From: Candidatus Nitrosopumilus sp.
GTDB lineage: Archaea > Thermoproteota > Nitrososphaeria > Nitrososphaerales > Nitrosopumilaceae
Reading direction: 5' to 3'
Assembly (NCBI GenBank): GCA_022758935.1
Contig: JAEMQG010000024.1
Location: 1 to 16,947 of the forward strand
Length of the DNA: 16,947 nt
Shown here: positions 1 through 7,719 of the stretch, in pieces
Numbering within the stretch: position 1 is the first letter of the stretch
How the letters are laid out: each line of letters opens with the position of its first letter
Position numbers and translations under genes: made by a program
Notes under the pieces: generated by a model
The model's input: only the letters and a program-made list of their open reading frames with translations
What the model was told of the DNA's origin: nothing
Databases searched by the model: none

Positions 1-1277
1 TCAGTGAAACCTCTAGTCATAAGATAGAAAATTTGTTCATCGCCAATTTTTCCCACCGTTGCTTCATGTGTGATTGTCGCATCTTCTTGATTAATTTCCA
101 TGTATGGATATGTATCAGTTTTTGATGTGTCATCTAACAACAATGCATCACATCTTACAGTAGATTTTACACCAGTTGCACCTTTAGCAACATTGAGTAA
201 TCCTCTATATGTAGAACGGCCATCCAATCTACTGACAGATTTTGAAGTAATTTTTGAAGTAGTGTTTGGTGCTAGATGAACCATTTTAGCGCCTGTATCC
301 TGATGTTGTCCTTTTCCAGCAAATGCTATTGATAGTGTTTCACCATATGCTCTCTCTCCCATCAAATAAATTCCAGGATATTTCATTGTAAGTTTACTTC
401 CAATATTACCATCAATCCATTCTACTGTTGCACCTTCATATGCATAAGCTCGTTTTGTAACTAGATTGTAAACATCGCTACTCCAGTTTTGTATTGTAGT
501 GTATCGTAGTTTTGCATCTTTATGTGCTACAAGTTCAACAACTGCAGAGTGTAATGATTCTGATGAATATACAGGAGCAGTACATCCTTCAATATAATGA
601 ATTTCAGAACCTTCATCTGCAATTATTAGTGTTCTTTCAAATTGTCCAATATTTTCAGCATTAATTCTAAAGTATGCTTGTAGTGGCATGTCAACTTTGA
701 TTCCTGGTGGAATATAGATAAAAGAGCCACCACTCCATACAGCGCTGTTTAATGCTGCAAATTTGTTATCTTCTGGTGGAATTATTTTACCGAAGTATTT
801 TTTGAAAATCTCAGGATATTCTTTTAGGGCAGAATCTGTGTCTAAAAATAAAACTCCTTGTTTTGCTAAATCCTCCCTTAGACTATGGTATACAACTTCT
901 GATTCATATTGAGCGCCAACGCCTGCCAAAAATTTCTTTTCAGCTTCGGGGATACCAAGTTTATCAAAGGTAGCTTTTACCTCCGCAGGTACATCATCCC
1001 AGTTTTTTTCAGTTTTTTCAGTCGCCTTTGCATAATAGTAGATGTTTTGGAAATCAATTTTACTTAGATCACCTCCCCAGGTTGGCATTGGCTTTTTCAT
1101 AAAAATCTCATAAGATCGTAATCTAAAATCAAGCATCCATTGTGGTTCATCTTTCATTTTGCTAATAGCAATGACGGTGTCTTTTGAGAGACCCTTTTTG
1201 CTGAGATGCACATACAAATCAGTAGAGTCTTTAAAATCATATTTTGAATAATCCATGTTTAGATTTTCAGTAGCCAT
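1..1277 (-). CDS. sufB: Fe-S cluster assembly scaffold protein SufB (3' partial)
   Basis: SufB is the core scaffold of the SUF system; with SufC (ATPase) and usually SufD it builds Fe-S clusters in the cytoplasm for transfer to apoproteins. I translated 425 codons from the ATG at 1277 to the window edge with no stop. The family pattern is clear: an N-terminal segment with [11 protein letters not shown], a central [18 protein letters not shown] region, HYIEGCTAP, and near the cut end [14 protein letters not shown] followed by FYLMTRG, which matches the conserved SufB C-terminal H-E...G...FYLxSRG block. Roughly 40 C-terminal residues should lie beyond position 1, so this is a window truncation, not a broken gene. 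The ATG is preceded by a TATA box at 1298-1305 that would place transcription start at or near the codon, which supports this start. An AGCT repeat cluster further upstream may regulate it. No other suf gene is visible. Very confident. Confidence 0.96.
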   Translation of the reverse strand, partial: MATENLNMDYSKYDFKDSTDLYVHLSKKGLSKDTVIAISKMKDEPQWMLDFRLRSYEIFMKKPMPTWGGDLSKIDFQNIYYYAKATEKTEKNWDDVPAEVKATFDKLGIPEAEKKFLAGVGAQYESEVVYHSLREDLAKQGVLFLDTDSALKEYPEIFKKYFGKIIPPEDNKFAALNSAVWSGGSFIYIPPGIKVDMPLQAYFRINAENIGQFERTLIIADEGSEIHYIEGCTAPVYSSESLHSAVVELVAHKDAKLRYTTIQNWSSDVYNLVTKRAYAYEGATVEWIDGNIGSKLTMKYPGIYLMGERAYGETLSIAFAGKGQHQDTGAKMVHLAPNTTSKITSKSVSRLDGRSTYRGLLNVAKGATGVKSTVRCDALLLDDTSKTDTYPYMEINQEDATITHEATVGKIGDEQIFYLMTRGFT

Positions 1278-1297
1278 GCTCAATACAACATCGTTAT

Positions 1298-1305
1298 ATT
1301 ATAAA
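1298..1305 (-). promoter_or_regulatory. TATA box of sufB (leaderless-type promoter)
   Basis: On the minus strand this reads TTTATAAT, 21-28 bases before the sufB ATG at 1277. This spacing is that of a TATA box to a start site at or beside the initiation codon, as in many archaeal leaderless mRNAs. The same octamer at the same distance precedes the ABC-transporter ATPase gene (13506-13513). No transcription data; inferred from sequence only. Confidence 0.55.
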
Positions 1306-1326
1306 TACATGAGGAAAAATAGGCAT

Positions 1327-1365
1327 AGCTAAATAGCTTCAGCTAAACTTTAGAGCTTAGCTAAA
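1327..1365. promoter_or_regulatory. AGCT / TTTAGCT repeat cluster upstream of sufB, candidate operator
   Basis: Within 39 bases there are five AGCT cores (beginning at 1327, 1335, 1341, 1354, 1359). Three of them are part of AGCTAAA (1327-1333, 1341-1347, 1359-1365), which on the sufB strand read as direct repeats of TTTAGCT. A perfect inverted repeat TAGCT-TC-AGCTA lies at 1334-1345. The cluster is just upstream of the sufB TATA box and any BRE, the position expected of an archaeal activator or competing regulator. A role in iron, oxidative-stress or Fe-S feedback control is a guess from the adjacent gene. The rest of the 337-base gap (1278-1326, 1366-1614) shows no gene or RNA that I recognise. 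Confidence 0.4.
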
Positions 1366-1614
1366 CAAATGATCTAGCCAGAAAAATTAGTGTTAATTAC
1401 TTGCAGATATATCATTATATGCATTGATAGATTTTACAATAAGAATTACAAAGTCAACACACAAAGAAATTCTCAAGATTACGGAACAGATTCAATCAAG
1501 AACAGACTTTGTCCATGATTGTTATAGTTTGTGATAGGAAAAATCTTAAATATAAAATTACAGAGAATTTGAAGATATCAAATAAGATCTAAGAATTTTC
1601 AGAAAAGCTTTGGA

Positions 1615-3732
1615 TTAAAGTTGTTTTGCAGATGCAACTGCGTCTGGTGGAGAGTTGACTGGATCAACAGTGATTGTTACGCTATCAGTAGATTCTCTGC
1701 CATTATCATCAAATACTTTAAGCTCAAAGACTAAGACTTTGATTTCACCATTAGCCACTATAGGAGAAGTAAATGATGGAGTTATTGAAGAGACTGATGA
1801 CAATACAACAGGTTCGCCTGAAAGTTGTGTCCACATGTATGAGAGTTTTTGACCTTCAGGATCATTGCTCTTGCTTCCATCTAAGGAAACTTTGACATCT
1901 TCATTCACAATTCTATCAAGACCAGCATCGGCAACTATAGGAAGATTCAATACATTTTTGACATTAATCTTCATGCTATCAGAACCAGTTAGTCTTCCAT
2001 CAGATGCAGTGCATGTCATGGTAATTACTTTGTCTCCTACAACACTAGGAATTTGAACACTAGTACTTGCAGATGAACTGTCTTGGATTACAGATTCATC
2101 ACTAGACGAAGACCACATGAAACTAACTGCGTCGTGGTCAGGGTCATATGCAGAGCATAATAGATTCAAGGAGGTATTTTCATCTGCAGTTACATCAGCC
2201 CCAGCATCTACAATAGGTGCACTGTTTTCAGGAACCACAATAATGATCACTTGATCAGAGGCACTTTGATTTACAGAATCAGTAGCTGTTAATTGGAATA
2301 TCATTCGTTTATTCTCACTAGAAACTACGGATGGTGCCTTGAATGAAATTGATAGATCAGTACTATCAAATGAAACTGTTTCACCAGCAATTTGTTTCCA
2401 TGAATGTGTCAAAGGACCATTTTCAGGATCAATAGCAACACCGGTTATAGTTACATCAGATTCTCCAATGACTTTTCTATCTGGACCAGCAGATACTCTT
2501 GGAGGTAAATTAACAGTGTTTATTGTTACAGATGCAGTGTCTTTACCGGTATTACCCTGTGAATCAGTAACAGTTAGTTCAAAAACTAATTTTTCAGAAT
2601 CAGTTGTAATGTTAGGTGTAAAGAAGTACACTGAAAAGGTAGCCTGTTCATACAAATCTACTTTCATTCCAGATACTTGTGTCCATGAATATCTTATCTT
2701 ATCATTATCAGGATCGCTGCCACTTCCAATCAATTTGACTTGAACATTTTCAGAAACAGTTTGATCAGGACCTGCATCAGCTATAGGTGAGCCGTTTGCA
2801 GGAATTACTTTAACTAATGCTAGTGCACTTGCCCAGCCATTACCAGTGGAATATCCAGATACTTGAAATGATAGCATCATCTCCTGTTCTGCAGGAAGTT
2901 GTGGGGCTGTAAATTGAACAGAAGAACCATTAAAGGAGCTTAATGCTACACTAGTTCCAATTAGTTGAACCCAAGAATAAGTAATTGGTTTTCCATTCGC
3001 TGTAGTACCTGTTGCACTAAGTGTAACTTGTTCGCCTTCATGTACAATTTGCATTGGGCCAGTTTGAATTTGGATTAATCTATTTGAAATAAGACCAGAG
3101 AGGGGATAAACATTTACAGTATCACTTCCAGAACCACCAAATCCATCCTCAACAGTTAGTTCAAAAGTTAGTGGATTAGATTGTGAAAAATCAAGAGATT
3201 GTGGAAGAATTGTGAGATACTTCCCATGAACAGATGATAGTTCTATAGGTTGGCCAGCTATCTGTTTCCAATTATAGGTTAATGCATCTCCGTCAGGATC
3301 TACAACGCTACTAACTAGAGTAATAATATTAACAGTATCATATGTAACTTGATCTTTTCCTGCGCTGACAATTGGATCGTGATTAACAGGATTTACAACA
3401 ACTTCAACAACATCAGTGTCACTTTCTCCAACGGGGTCAGTTACAGTAAGTTGAAAAGTTAGAACCTTAATTTGTCCATTTACAACATCTGGAGCCATAA
3501 ATTGTGGTTCTGCAATATTATATGATGATAAACTGACAGATTCACCATCAAGTTGAATCCATTGAAATTTAAGATCGGTGCCATCGGCATCAATTCCTTG
3601 ACCGACAAGTGTCACCATTCGATTTTCAACAACATCTACAGAGTTGTCCTCAGCAAAAGAGTATGATACAGATCCAATTAGAAACAGACTAGAAACTAAT
3701 GAAAATAATACAAATTGCGAATTCACTATCAT
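1615..3732 (-). CDS. Secreted protein of seven PKD-like (K319L-type) repeats
   Basis: A 705-residue exported protein. Residues 1-28 form a signal peptide (short polar start, hydrophobic core around FVLFSLVSSLFLIGSV, then SYSFA). The rest is about seven beta-rich repeats of 90-100 residues, beginning near residues 30, 119, 217, 318, 414, 509 and 602. Each shows the pattern DAGxDQxVxE, DPDGDxLxYxWxQ, a LSS strand, a F-x-AP strand, LxFxLTVTD and TDxVxVxV. This fits PKD/K319L-like Ig-fold domains that mediate adhesion or structural contacts at the cell surface. The chain stops at NSPPDAVASAKQL, where the usual linker to another repeat begins, and there is no C-terminal membrane helix or sorting signal. 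The 18 codons after the stop do not look PKD-like, so a simple nonsense mutation is not evident. Stand-alone gene with its own upstream gap. Ligand unknown; family call confident. Confidence 0.85.
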   Translation of the reverse strand: MIVNSQFVLFSLVSSLFLIGSVSYSFAEDNSVDVVENRMVTLVGQGIDADGTDLKFQWIQLDGESVSLSSYNIAEPQFMAPDVVNGQIKVLTFQLTVTDPVGESDTDVVEVVVNPVNHDPIVSAGKDQVTYDTVNIITLVSSVVDPDGDALTYNWKQIAGQPIELSSVHGKYLTILPQSLDFSQSNPLTFELTVEDGFGGSGSDTVNVYPLSGLISNRLIQIQTGPMQIVHEGEQVTLSATGTTANGKPITYSWVQLIGTSVALSSFNGSSVQFTAPQLPAEQEMMLSFQVSGYSTGNGWASALALVKVIPANGSPIADAGPDQTVSENVQVKLIGSGSDPDNDKIRYSWTQVSGMKVDLYEQATFSVYFFTPNITTDSEKLVFELTVTDSQGNTGKDTASVTINTVNLPPRVSAGPDRKVIGESDVTITGVAIDPENGPLTHSWKQIAGETVSFDSTDLSISFKAPSVVSSENKRMIFQLTATDSVNQSASDQVIIIVVPENSAPIVDAGADVTADENTSLNLLCSAYDPDHDAVSFMWSSSSDESVIQDSSSASTSVQIPSVVGDKVITMTCTASDGRLTGSDSMKINVKNVLNLPIVADAGLDRIVNEDVKVSLDGSKSNDPEGQKLSYMWTQLSGEPVVLSSVSSITPSFTSPIVANGEIKVLVFELKVFDDNGRESTDSVTITVDPVNSPPDAVASAKQL

Positions 3733-3746
3733 AGCCTAAAAATTTC

Positions 3747-3756
3747 TAATATATTA
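3747..3756 (-). promoter_or_regulatory. Possible TATA element of the PKD-repeat gene
   Basis: The palindromic TAATATATTA lies 15-24 bases before the ATG at 3732, a little closer than the other TATA boxes in this window. It is the best TATA-like element in the 199-base gap 3733-3931, which otherwise holds no convincing gene. Confidence 0.3.
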
Positions 3757-3902
3757 ACTATTCACTATCCTGAAAAAAAGCAATGAGTGAAAGTTGTATA
3801 CACAATAACGAAGTATCGATCAGAATGTTTCAAACATTAGATATTTCTTTCAGGTAGTAAAATCACATAGAAATCAAAAAGCAAAGTCAATAGGACTTTG
3901 AT

Positions 3903-3908
3903 AAAAAA
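3903..3908 (-). terminator. Possible T-run terminator after hemD
   Basis: On the minus strand a run of six T lies about 24 bases after the hemD stop codon. Archaeal termination usually occurs at T-runs without a strong hairpin, and this would close the four-gene tetrapyrrole unit. Weak on its own in AT-rich DNA. Confidence 0.3.
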
Positions 3909-3931
3909 GTTTAGAGAATATTTAGGAAAAT

Positions 3932-4732
3932 CTAGGCGACTGAAAAGATATTCTTGATAGTATCAAAAGCTCCTGGAACAGTATGAACTTGGGCAATAGT
4001 ATTTTGAACATCAAATTTTTTTAATTCATCAGCAGTAAAAGGACCAATTGCCACAACAGGTAATTTTTCTAAATTTTCCAATAGTGAGTTTTGATCATAA
4101 TCGTTGGACATTATTTCAAAAAATGCCCTCACAGACGAGGCGCTGGTAAATATAATACCATCAACTTTGTTTTGTGAAAATAATTCTCTAAATTCATTCC
4201 ATTGAGAAGTATCTCTAAACGCACATACATCGTATAGATGAATCTCTTTAACATCGATTCCTATTTTGTTTAATAGTTGTTTTAAAAACGGCGTAGATGC
4301 CCCACTTCTTGGGACAATTACTTTTTTTCCCACAGCATGTAATTTTGTAAATAACTCGCCGACTCCTACTGAAGAATAGATGGTCGGCATATATGCGACT
4401 TTAATTCCCTCATTTTCTAGGGCAATTTTTGTTTTGGGACCTACAGCTATAACAATAGTATTTGCCACTGCAAGTTGCAATTTTTGAAAATTAGAAATTT
4501 TTTTTGCAGTATCAAAAAGAAGCGCTACAGCCTTGGAACTCATAAAAACAGAATAGTCAGGATCATATTGTTTTATTGAATCTAAAAATTCATCTACAAT
4601 CTTTTCACCTTTACTAACTAGTTCAATGGTAGGTAAGGGAAGAGGCCTCATATCACTCATAGTAGCTAAATCTATGAATTCAGAAGAATCATCTTTTGAC
4701 CGAGTAATTGCTATAGTTTTTCCTTTAAACAT
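3932..4732 (-). CDS. hemD: Uroporphyrinogen-III synthase
   Basis: HemD closes the linear tetrapyrrole hydroxymethylbilane with inversion of ring D to give uroporphyrinogen III, the last common precursor of heme, siroheme and cobalamin. The 266 residues match the family in length (about 250-270). They begin AITRSKDDSSEF, the usual first strand and loop, then show the two-domain Rossmann-like pattern: a first-domain strand YSVFMSSKAV, the connecting IVIAVGPKTKIALE, and the second-domain DGIIFTSASSVRAF and VVAIGPFTADEL. HemD sequences are poorly conserved, so the call also rests on position: the ATG overlaps the end of the upstream SUMT gene by 8 bases and follows HemC. A GGAG sequence sits about 6 bases before the ATG. 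Last gene of the cluster. Confidence 0.9.
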   Translation of the reverse strand: MFKGKTIAITRSKDDSSEFIDLATMSDMRPLPLPTIELVSKGEKIVDEFLDSIKQYDPDYSVFMSSKAVALLFDTAKKISNFQKLQLAVANTIVIAVGPKTKIALENEGIKVAYMPTIYSSVGVGELFTKLHAVGKKVIVPRSGASTPFLKQLLNKIGIDVKEIHLYDVCAFRDTSQWNEFRELFSQNKVDGIIFTSASSVRAFFEIMSNDYDQNSLLENLEKLPVVAIGPFTADELKKFDVQNTIAQVHTVPGAFDTIKNIFSVA

Positions 4733-5474
4733 TTTTTCTCCATCCTATAATATTGGATAAGCCTACAACTTTGCCTATTATAATATTACTAGGGGCTTTA
4801 ATTTTTTTAAGCTTTACAAGTTTCCCGATATTAGACACAGTTCCAATTACTATTTTCTGTTGTGGAGTAGTACCGTTTTGAATTACAGCTACTGGTGTTT
4901 GTTTATCCAAACCGCCTGCAACAAGCTGTTTGCAAATAATATCAATTCTTGAAAGTCCCATCATAATGACAATAGTATCAACAGATTGTGCAATACGCTT
5001 CCATTTGACTACTTCATGTTTCTTTTCAGGATCCTCATGACCTGTAACAAATACGACTGAAGATGAATATTTTCTATGAGTTAGTGGAATTCCAGCATAA
5101 GTAGCAGAGCCGATTCCAGAAGTGATTCCTGGAATTATCTCATACTTTATTTTATTTTCTTTAAGATATTCGGCTTCTTCTCCTCCTCTGCCAAAAATTA
5201 TTGGATCACCACCTTTTAGTCGAACAATATTTTTCTTGGTTTTTGCAAATTTTATCATTAATTCATTGGTATTATTTTGATGAGTGGTGTCATCACCTAT
5301 TTCCCTCCCAACATATATTTTTTCAGTGGATTTTGGAATCATCGCAATTATTTTTTTACTTACCAGTCTATCGTAGAGCACCACATCTGCTTTTTGTAGT
5401 AGTTCAACTGCCCTTAATGTGATTAGTTTGCTATCCCCTGGCCCGGCCCCAACAAGATAAACTGTGCCTGTCAT
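4725..5474 (-). CDS. cobA: Uroporphyrinogen-III C-methyltransferase (SUMT)
   Basis: Transfers two methyl groups from S-adenosylmethionine to C2 and C7 of uroporphyrinogen III, giving precorrin-2. This commits the pathway to cobalamin, siroheme or the siroheme-dependent heme route. The 249 residues are the single-domain SUMT length, with no CysG-type N-terminal oxidase/chelatase domain. Signatures: VYLVGAGPGD at residues 5-14, the GDPIIFGRGGEE motif at about 89-100, PGITSGIGSATYAGIPLTHR after it, and VTGHEDPEKK and MMGLSRI further on. The ATG overlaps the hemC stop as ATGA, and GGAGGAG at about 5485-5492 inside hemC is a good ribosome binding site for it. The overlap suggests translational coupling. 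Named cobA here in the SUMT sense; it could also be written sumT. Confidence 0.95.
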   Translation of the reverse strand: MTGTVYLVGAGPGDSKLITLRAVELLQKADVVLYDRLVSKKIIAMIPKSTEKIYVGREIGDDTTHQNNTNELMIKFAKTKKNIVRLKGGDPIIFGRGGEEAEYLKENKIKYEIIPGITSGIGSATYAGIPLTHRKYSSSVVFVTGHEDPEKKHEVVKWKRIAQSVDTIVIMMGLSRIDIICKQLVAGGLDKQTPVAVIQNGTTPQQKIVIGTVSNIGKLVKLKKIKAPSNIIIGKVVGLSNIIGWRKNV

Positions 5475-6406
5475 TGTCTATTCCACTCCTCCACTTTTTG
5501 TCTCCAATTTATTGCAAGGTCATTTACTCCTTTTTCACGTAGTTCTTGTCCTACAATTTTACCAAGAGAGAGAGGATCGTTTTTCGCCCCAGATTTCTTT
5601 ACAGAGAGTGATTTTTTTCCATCTACTGAAAAAGCAGATACGCTCAAAGTCATTTCATGTCCATATGACTTTGCATAAGCGCCAATTGGGAATCTACACC
5701 CAGAATCAACATAATCAGAGAGAGCTCGTTCGGCCTCTATTTCCAATCTAGAATCTATATCCTCTATTTTTTTTAGCATTGCAATTGTATTAGGGTCATC
5801 TTTTCTTGAAATTATACCAAGTGCACCCTGTCCGGGAGATGGAGAAAAGTCTTCAATACTCAGTGGAGTGAAAGCAACATCGGCACCTAATCTTGTAATT
5901 CCTGCTTGTGCAAGAACAACTGCATCAAAATCATTACCAAATATCTTTTTAATTCTTGTTTCAATGTTTCCTCGTATTGGACGGACTATAACATTGGATC
6001 TTTTTCGCATAATTTGAACAGCACGTCGTAGAGAGCTTGTACCAACAACTGCATCAGATTTTATAGAATCAAGTGTAGAACCATCAGAAGAAATGAAAAT
6101 GTCATTAACCATCTCTCTTTTTGGAATGCAAGATAGAATCAAATTTTCAATTAGTTGTGAAGGTACATCTTTGAGACTGTGTACTGCAAAATCTACTTCG
6201 TTATCTGCAACTGCCTTGTCAATTTCTTTTTCAAATATTCCTTTTTGATCAATTGTGAATAGGGGTCTTGCATCAGTATCGCCTCTAGTTTTTATTGTTT
6301 TGATTTCAAATTCTGTGTTTGGATTTATTTTTTTTAGTTCTGTTATTACCCAATTAGTTTGTGCCAAGGATAATTGACTTCCTCTTGCACCGATTACATA
6401 TTTCAA
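5471..6406 (-). CDS. hemC: Porphobilinogen deaminase (hydroxymethylbilane synthase)
   Basis: Joins four porphobilinogen molecules head to tail into hydroxymethylbilane, using a dipyrromethane cofactor that stays bound to a cysteine. The 311 residues match the family. Conserved elements: GARGSQLSLAQT at 6-17, IKTIKTRGD at 36-43, the catalytic aspartate in FAVHSLKDVP (D80), GTSSLRR at 122-128, RGNIETR at 145-151, and the cofactor cysteine C237 in DSGCRFPIGAYA. The start is TTG at 6406, which overlaps the hemL stop as TTGA; a GGTGA sequence a few bases upstream supports this start, and the protein then begins exactly at the family's usual first strand. Second gene of the hemL-hemC-cobA-hemD cluster, with a cytoplasmic product. 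Confidence 0.96.
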   Translation of the reverse strand: MKYVIGARGSQLSLAQTNWVITELKKINPNTEFEIKTIKTRGDTDARPLFTIDQKGIFEKEIDKAVADNEVDFAVHSLKDVPSQLIENLILSCIPKREMVNDIFISSDGSTLDSIKSDAVVGTSSLRRAVQIMRKRSNVIVRPIRGNIETRIKKIFGNDFDAVVLAQAGITRLGADVAFTPLSIEDFSPSPGQGALGIISRKDDPNTIAMLKKIEDIDSRLEIEAERALSDYVDSGCRFPIGAYAKSYGHEMTLSVSAFSVDGKKSLSVKKSGAKNDPLSLGKIVGQELREKGVNDLAINWRQKVEEWNRQ

Positions 6407-7680
6407 TTCTTCACCGACTTTAAAGCAATATCAAAAGCATCCACAGTGTGATTTAGATCAGATTGTGTGTGAGCATCAGATAGAAAAACTACTTCAAATT
6501 GTGATGGTGCAATGAAAACTTTATTTTTTAACAAAGTCGAAAACATTTTTTTGAATTTTTTTGCATCCGCATTCTTGGATGTTTTATAATCTATGACAGG
6601 TTTGTTTGTAAAGAAAATCTGGAACATTGATGAGGTAAAATTAATTTGGTGGGGAATTTTCATGTCAGTAGCCATATTGTCTATTGCATGAGTCAATAAG
6701 GCATTATATCGTTCTAGTTTAGTGTAGAGTTTATTTTTGATTTTATTTATTGTTTTTATTGAGGCAATAGCAGCGCTGACTGAAATTGGGTTGCCAGCGT
6801 ATGTGCTGGCTTGGTAAACTTTACCACCTGGTGAAAGTAAATCCATTATTTCTTTTTGTCCTCCCACTGCTGCAACAGTAAATCCACTTCCAAGTGCCTT
6901 GGCCAAAGTGGTAATGTCAGGTTTAATTTTGAAATGTTGTTGGGCACCTCCAGGAGCTACTCTAAATCCGGTAACCACTTCATCAAAAATTAAAGGAATG
7001 TCATTCTCTTTTGTAATTTTTCTAACATTGCTTAGGAAATTGTTTTCAGGTAAAATTAATCCCATGTTAGCTAGTATTGGTTCTATTATTACTCCTGCAA
7101 TGTCTTTATTTTTCGTTATAGTCTTTTCAAGGTCTTCAACATTGTTATATTGTACAACCAGAGTATTTTTTGAAACTTCATCTAATCCGCCATCAGATAC
7201 TGAGATTCCATTGTGTGCCAAGCCAGATCCTGCTTTTACCAAAACAGAATCATGTGCTCCATGATAGCATCCTTCAAACTTTATTATTTTTTTCTTTTTT
7301 GTGAATCCACGAGCCAATCTTATGGCAGTCATTGTAGCTTCACCTCCAGTGTTTACCAATCTAACTTTCTCAATTGATGGAAAATTACCAATGATCAATT
7401 TTGATAATTCAATTTCAGATTTAGTTGGAGTACAAAATAGAGTTCCTTGTGTTAATTGTTTTGATACGGCATTGAGAATTTCTTTTCGTCGATGTCCTAA
7501 TAACAGTGCACCATAACCATTACAGAAATCAATGTATCTGTTTTTGTCCTCGTCCCAAATGTAAGCACCGTGTGATTTTTTTGTAAAGAACGGATATGGT
7601 TCAAAATACCTAACAGGGCTATTGACCCCTGATGGAATTACTTTTTTAGCATCATTGAATAATTTTTGGGAATTAGACAA
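6403..7680 (-). CDS. hemL: Glutamate-1-semialdehyde 2,1-aminomutase
   Basis: PLP enzyme that converts glutamate-1-semialdehyde to 5-aminolevulinate in the C5 pathway of tetrapyrrole synthesis. The 425 residues match the family. Visible features: IPSGVNSPVRYFEPYP at 15-30, which is diagnostic of GSA aminomutase against other class-III aminotransferases; NTGGEATMTAIRLAR around 110-124; GCYHGAHD at 137-144; DEVVTGFR at 233-240; and the PLP lysine K261 in TTLAKALGSGF. The start is TTG at 7680; an in-frame stop at 7684-7686 excludes a longer form, and the usual family N-terminus begins here. It follows the aquaporin gene by 39 bases on the same strand, so read-through from that unit is possible. 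Its substrate-supplying partner hemA and the next enzyme hemB are not in the window. Confidence 0.96.
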   Translation of the reverse strand: MSNSQKLFNDAKKVIPSGVNSPVRYFEPYPFFTKKSHGAYIWDEDKNRYIDFCNGYGALLLGHRRKEILNAVSKQLTQGTLFCTPTKSEIELSKLIIGNFPSIEKVRLVNTGGEATMTAIRLARGFTKKKKIIKFEGCYHGAHDSVLVKAGSGLAHNGISVSDGGLDEVSKNTLVVQYNNVEDLEKTITKNKDIAGVIIEPILANMGLILPENNFLSNVRKITKENDIPLIFDEVVTGFRVAPGGAQQHFKIKPDITTLAKALGSGFTVAAVGGQKEIMDLLSPGGKVYQASTYAGNPISVSAAIASIKTINKIKNKLYTKLERYNALLTHAIDNMATDMKIPHQINFTSSMFQIFFTNKPVIDYKTSKNADAKKFKKMFSTLLKNKVFIAPSQFEVVFLSDAHTQSDLNHTVDAFDIALKSVKN

Positions 7681-7704
7681 TAATCAATTGGAGTTTGGGT
7701 CATT

Positions 7705-7719
7705 ATTATTCGTAATAAT
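7705..7719. repeat. Short inverted repeat in front of hemL
   Basis: ATTATT-CGT-AATAAT is a perfect 6-base inverted repeat with a 3-base centre, 25-39 bases before the hemL TTG and at the very end of the aquaporin gene. Its position overlaps where a TATA box for hemL would sit, so it could be part of the hemL promoter or an operator, or simply a chance AT-rich palindrome. Confidence 0.25.

Noticed and set aside
1366..1614. Search for a small RNA, tRNA or CRISPR in the gap right of the sufB promoter
   Set aside because: No tRNA arms, regularly spaced repeats or coding frame were found; only AT-rich sequence.
2339..2743. 134-residue open frame on the plus strand inside the PKD-repeat gene
   Set aside because: It is antisense to a clear repeat protein, and its composition mirrors the codon pattern of the repeats; no motif or ribosome binding site.
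3783..3857. 24-residue open frame on the plus strand in the gap between hemD and the PKD gene
   Set aside because: No ribosome binding site, no cysteine or other motif; of the length expected by chance.
6899..7264. 121-residue open frame on the plus strand inside hemL
   Set aside because: hemL on the other strand is fully conserved here; the antisense frame shows no family features.
7684..7703. ATG at 7701-7703 as an alternative start for hemL
   Set aside because: It is in a different frame, and an in-frame stop at 7684-7686 blocks any longer hemL product; TTG at 7680 fits the family N-terminus.
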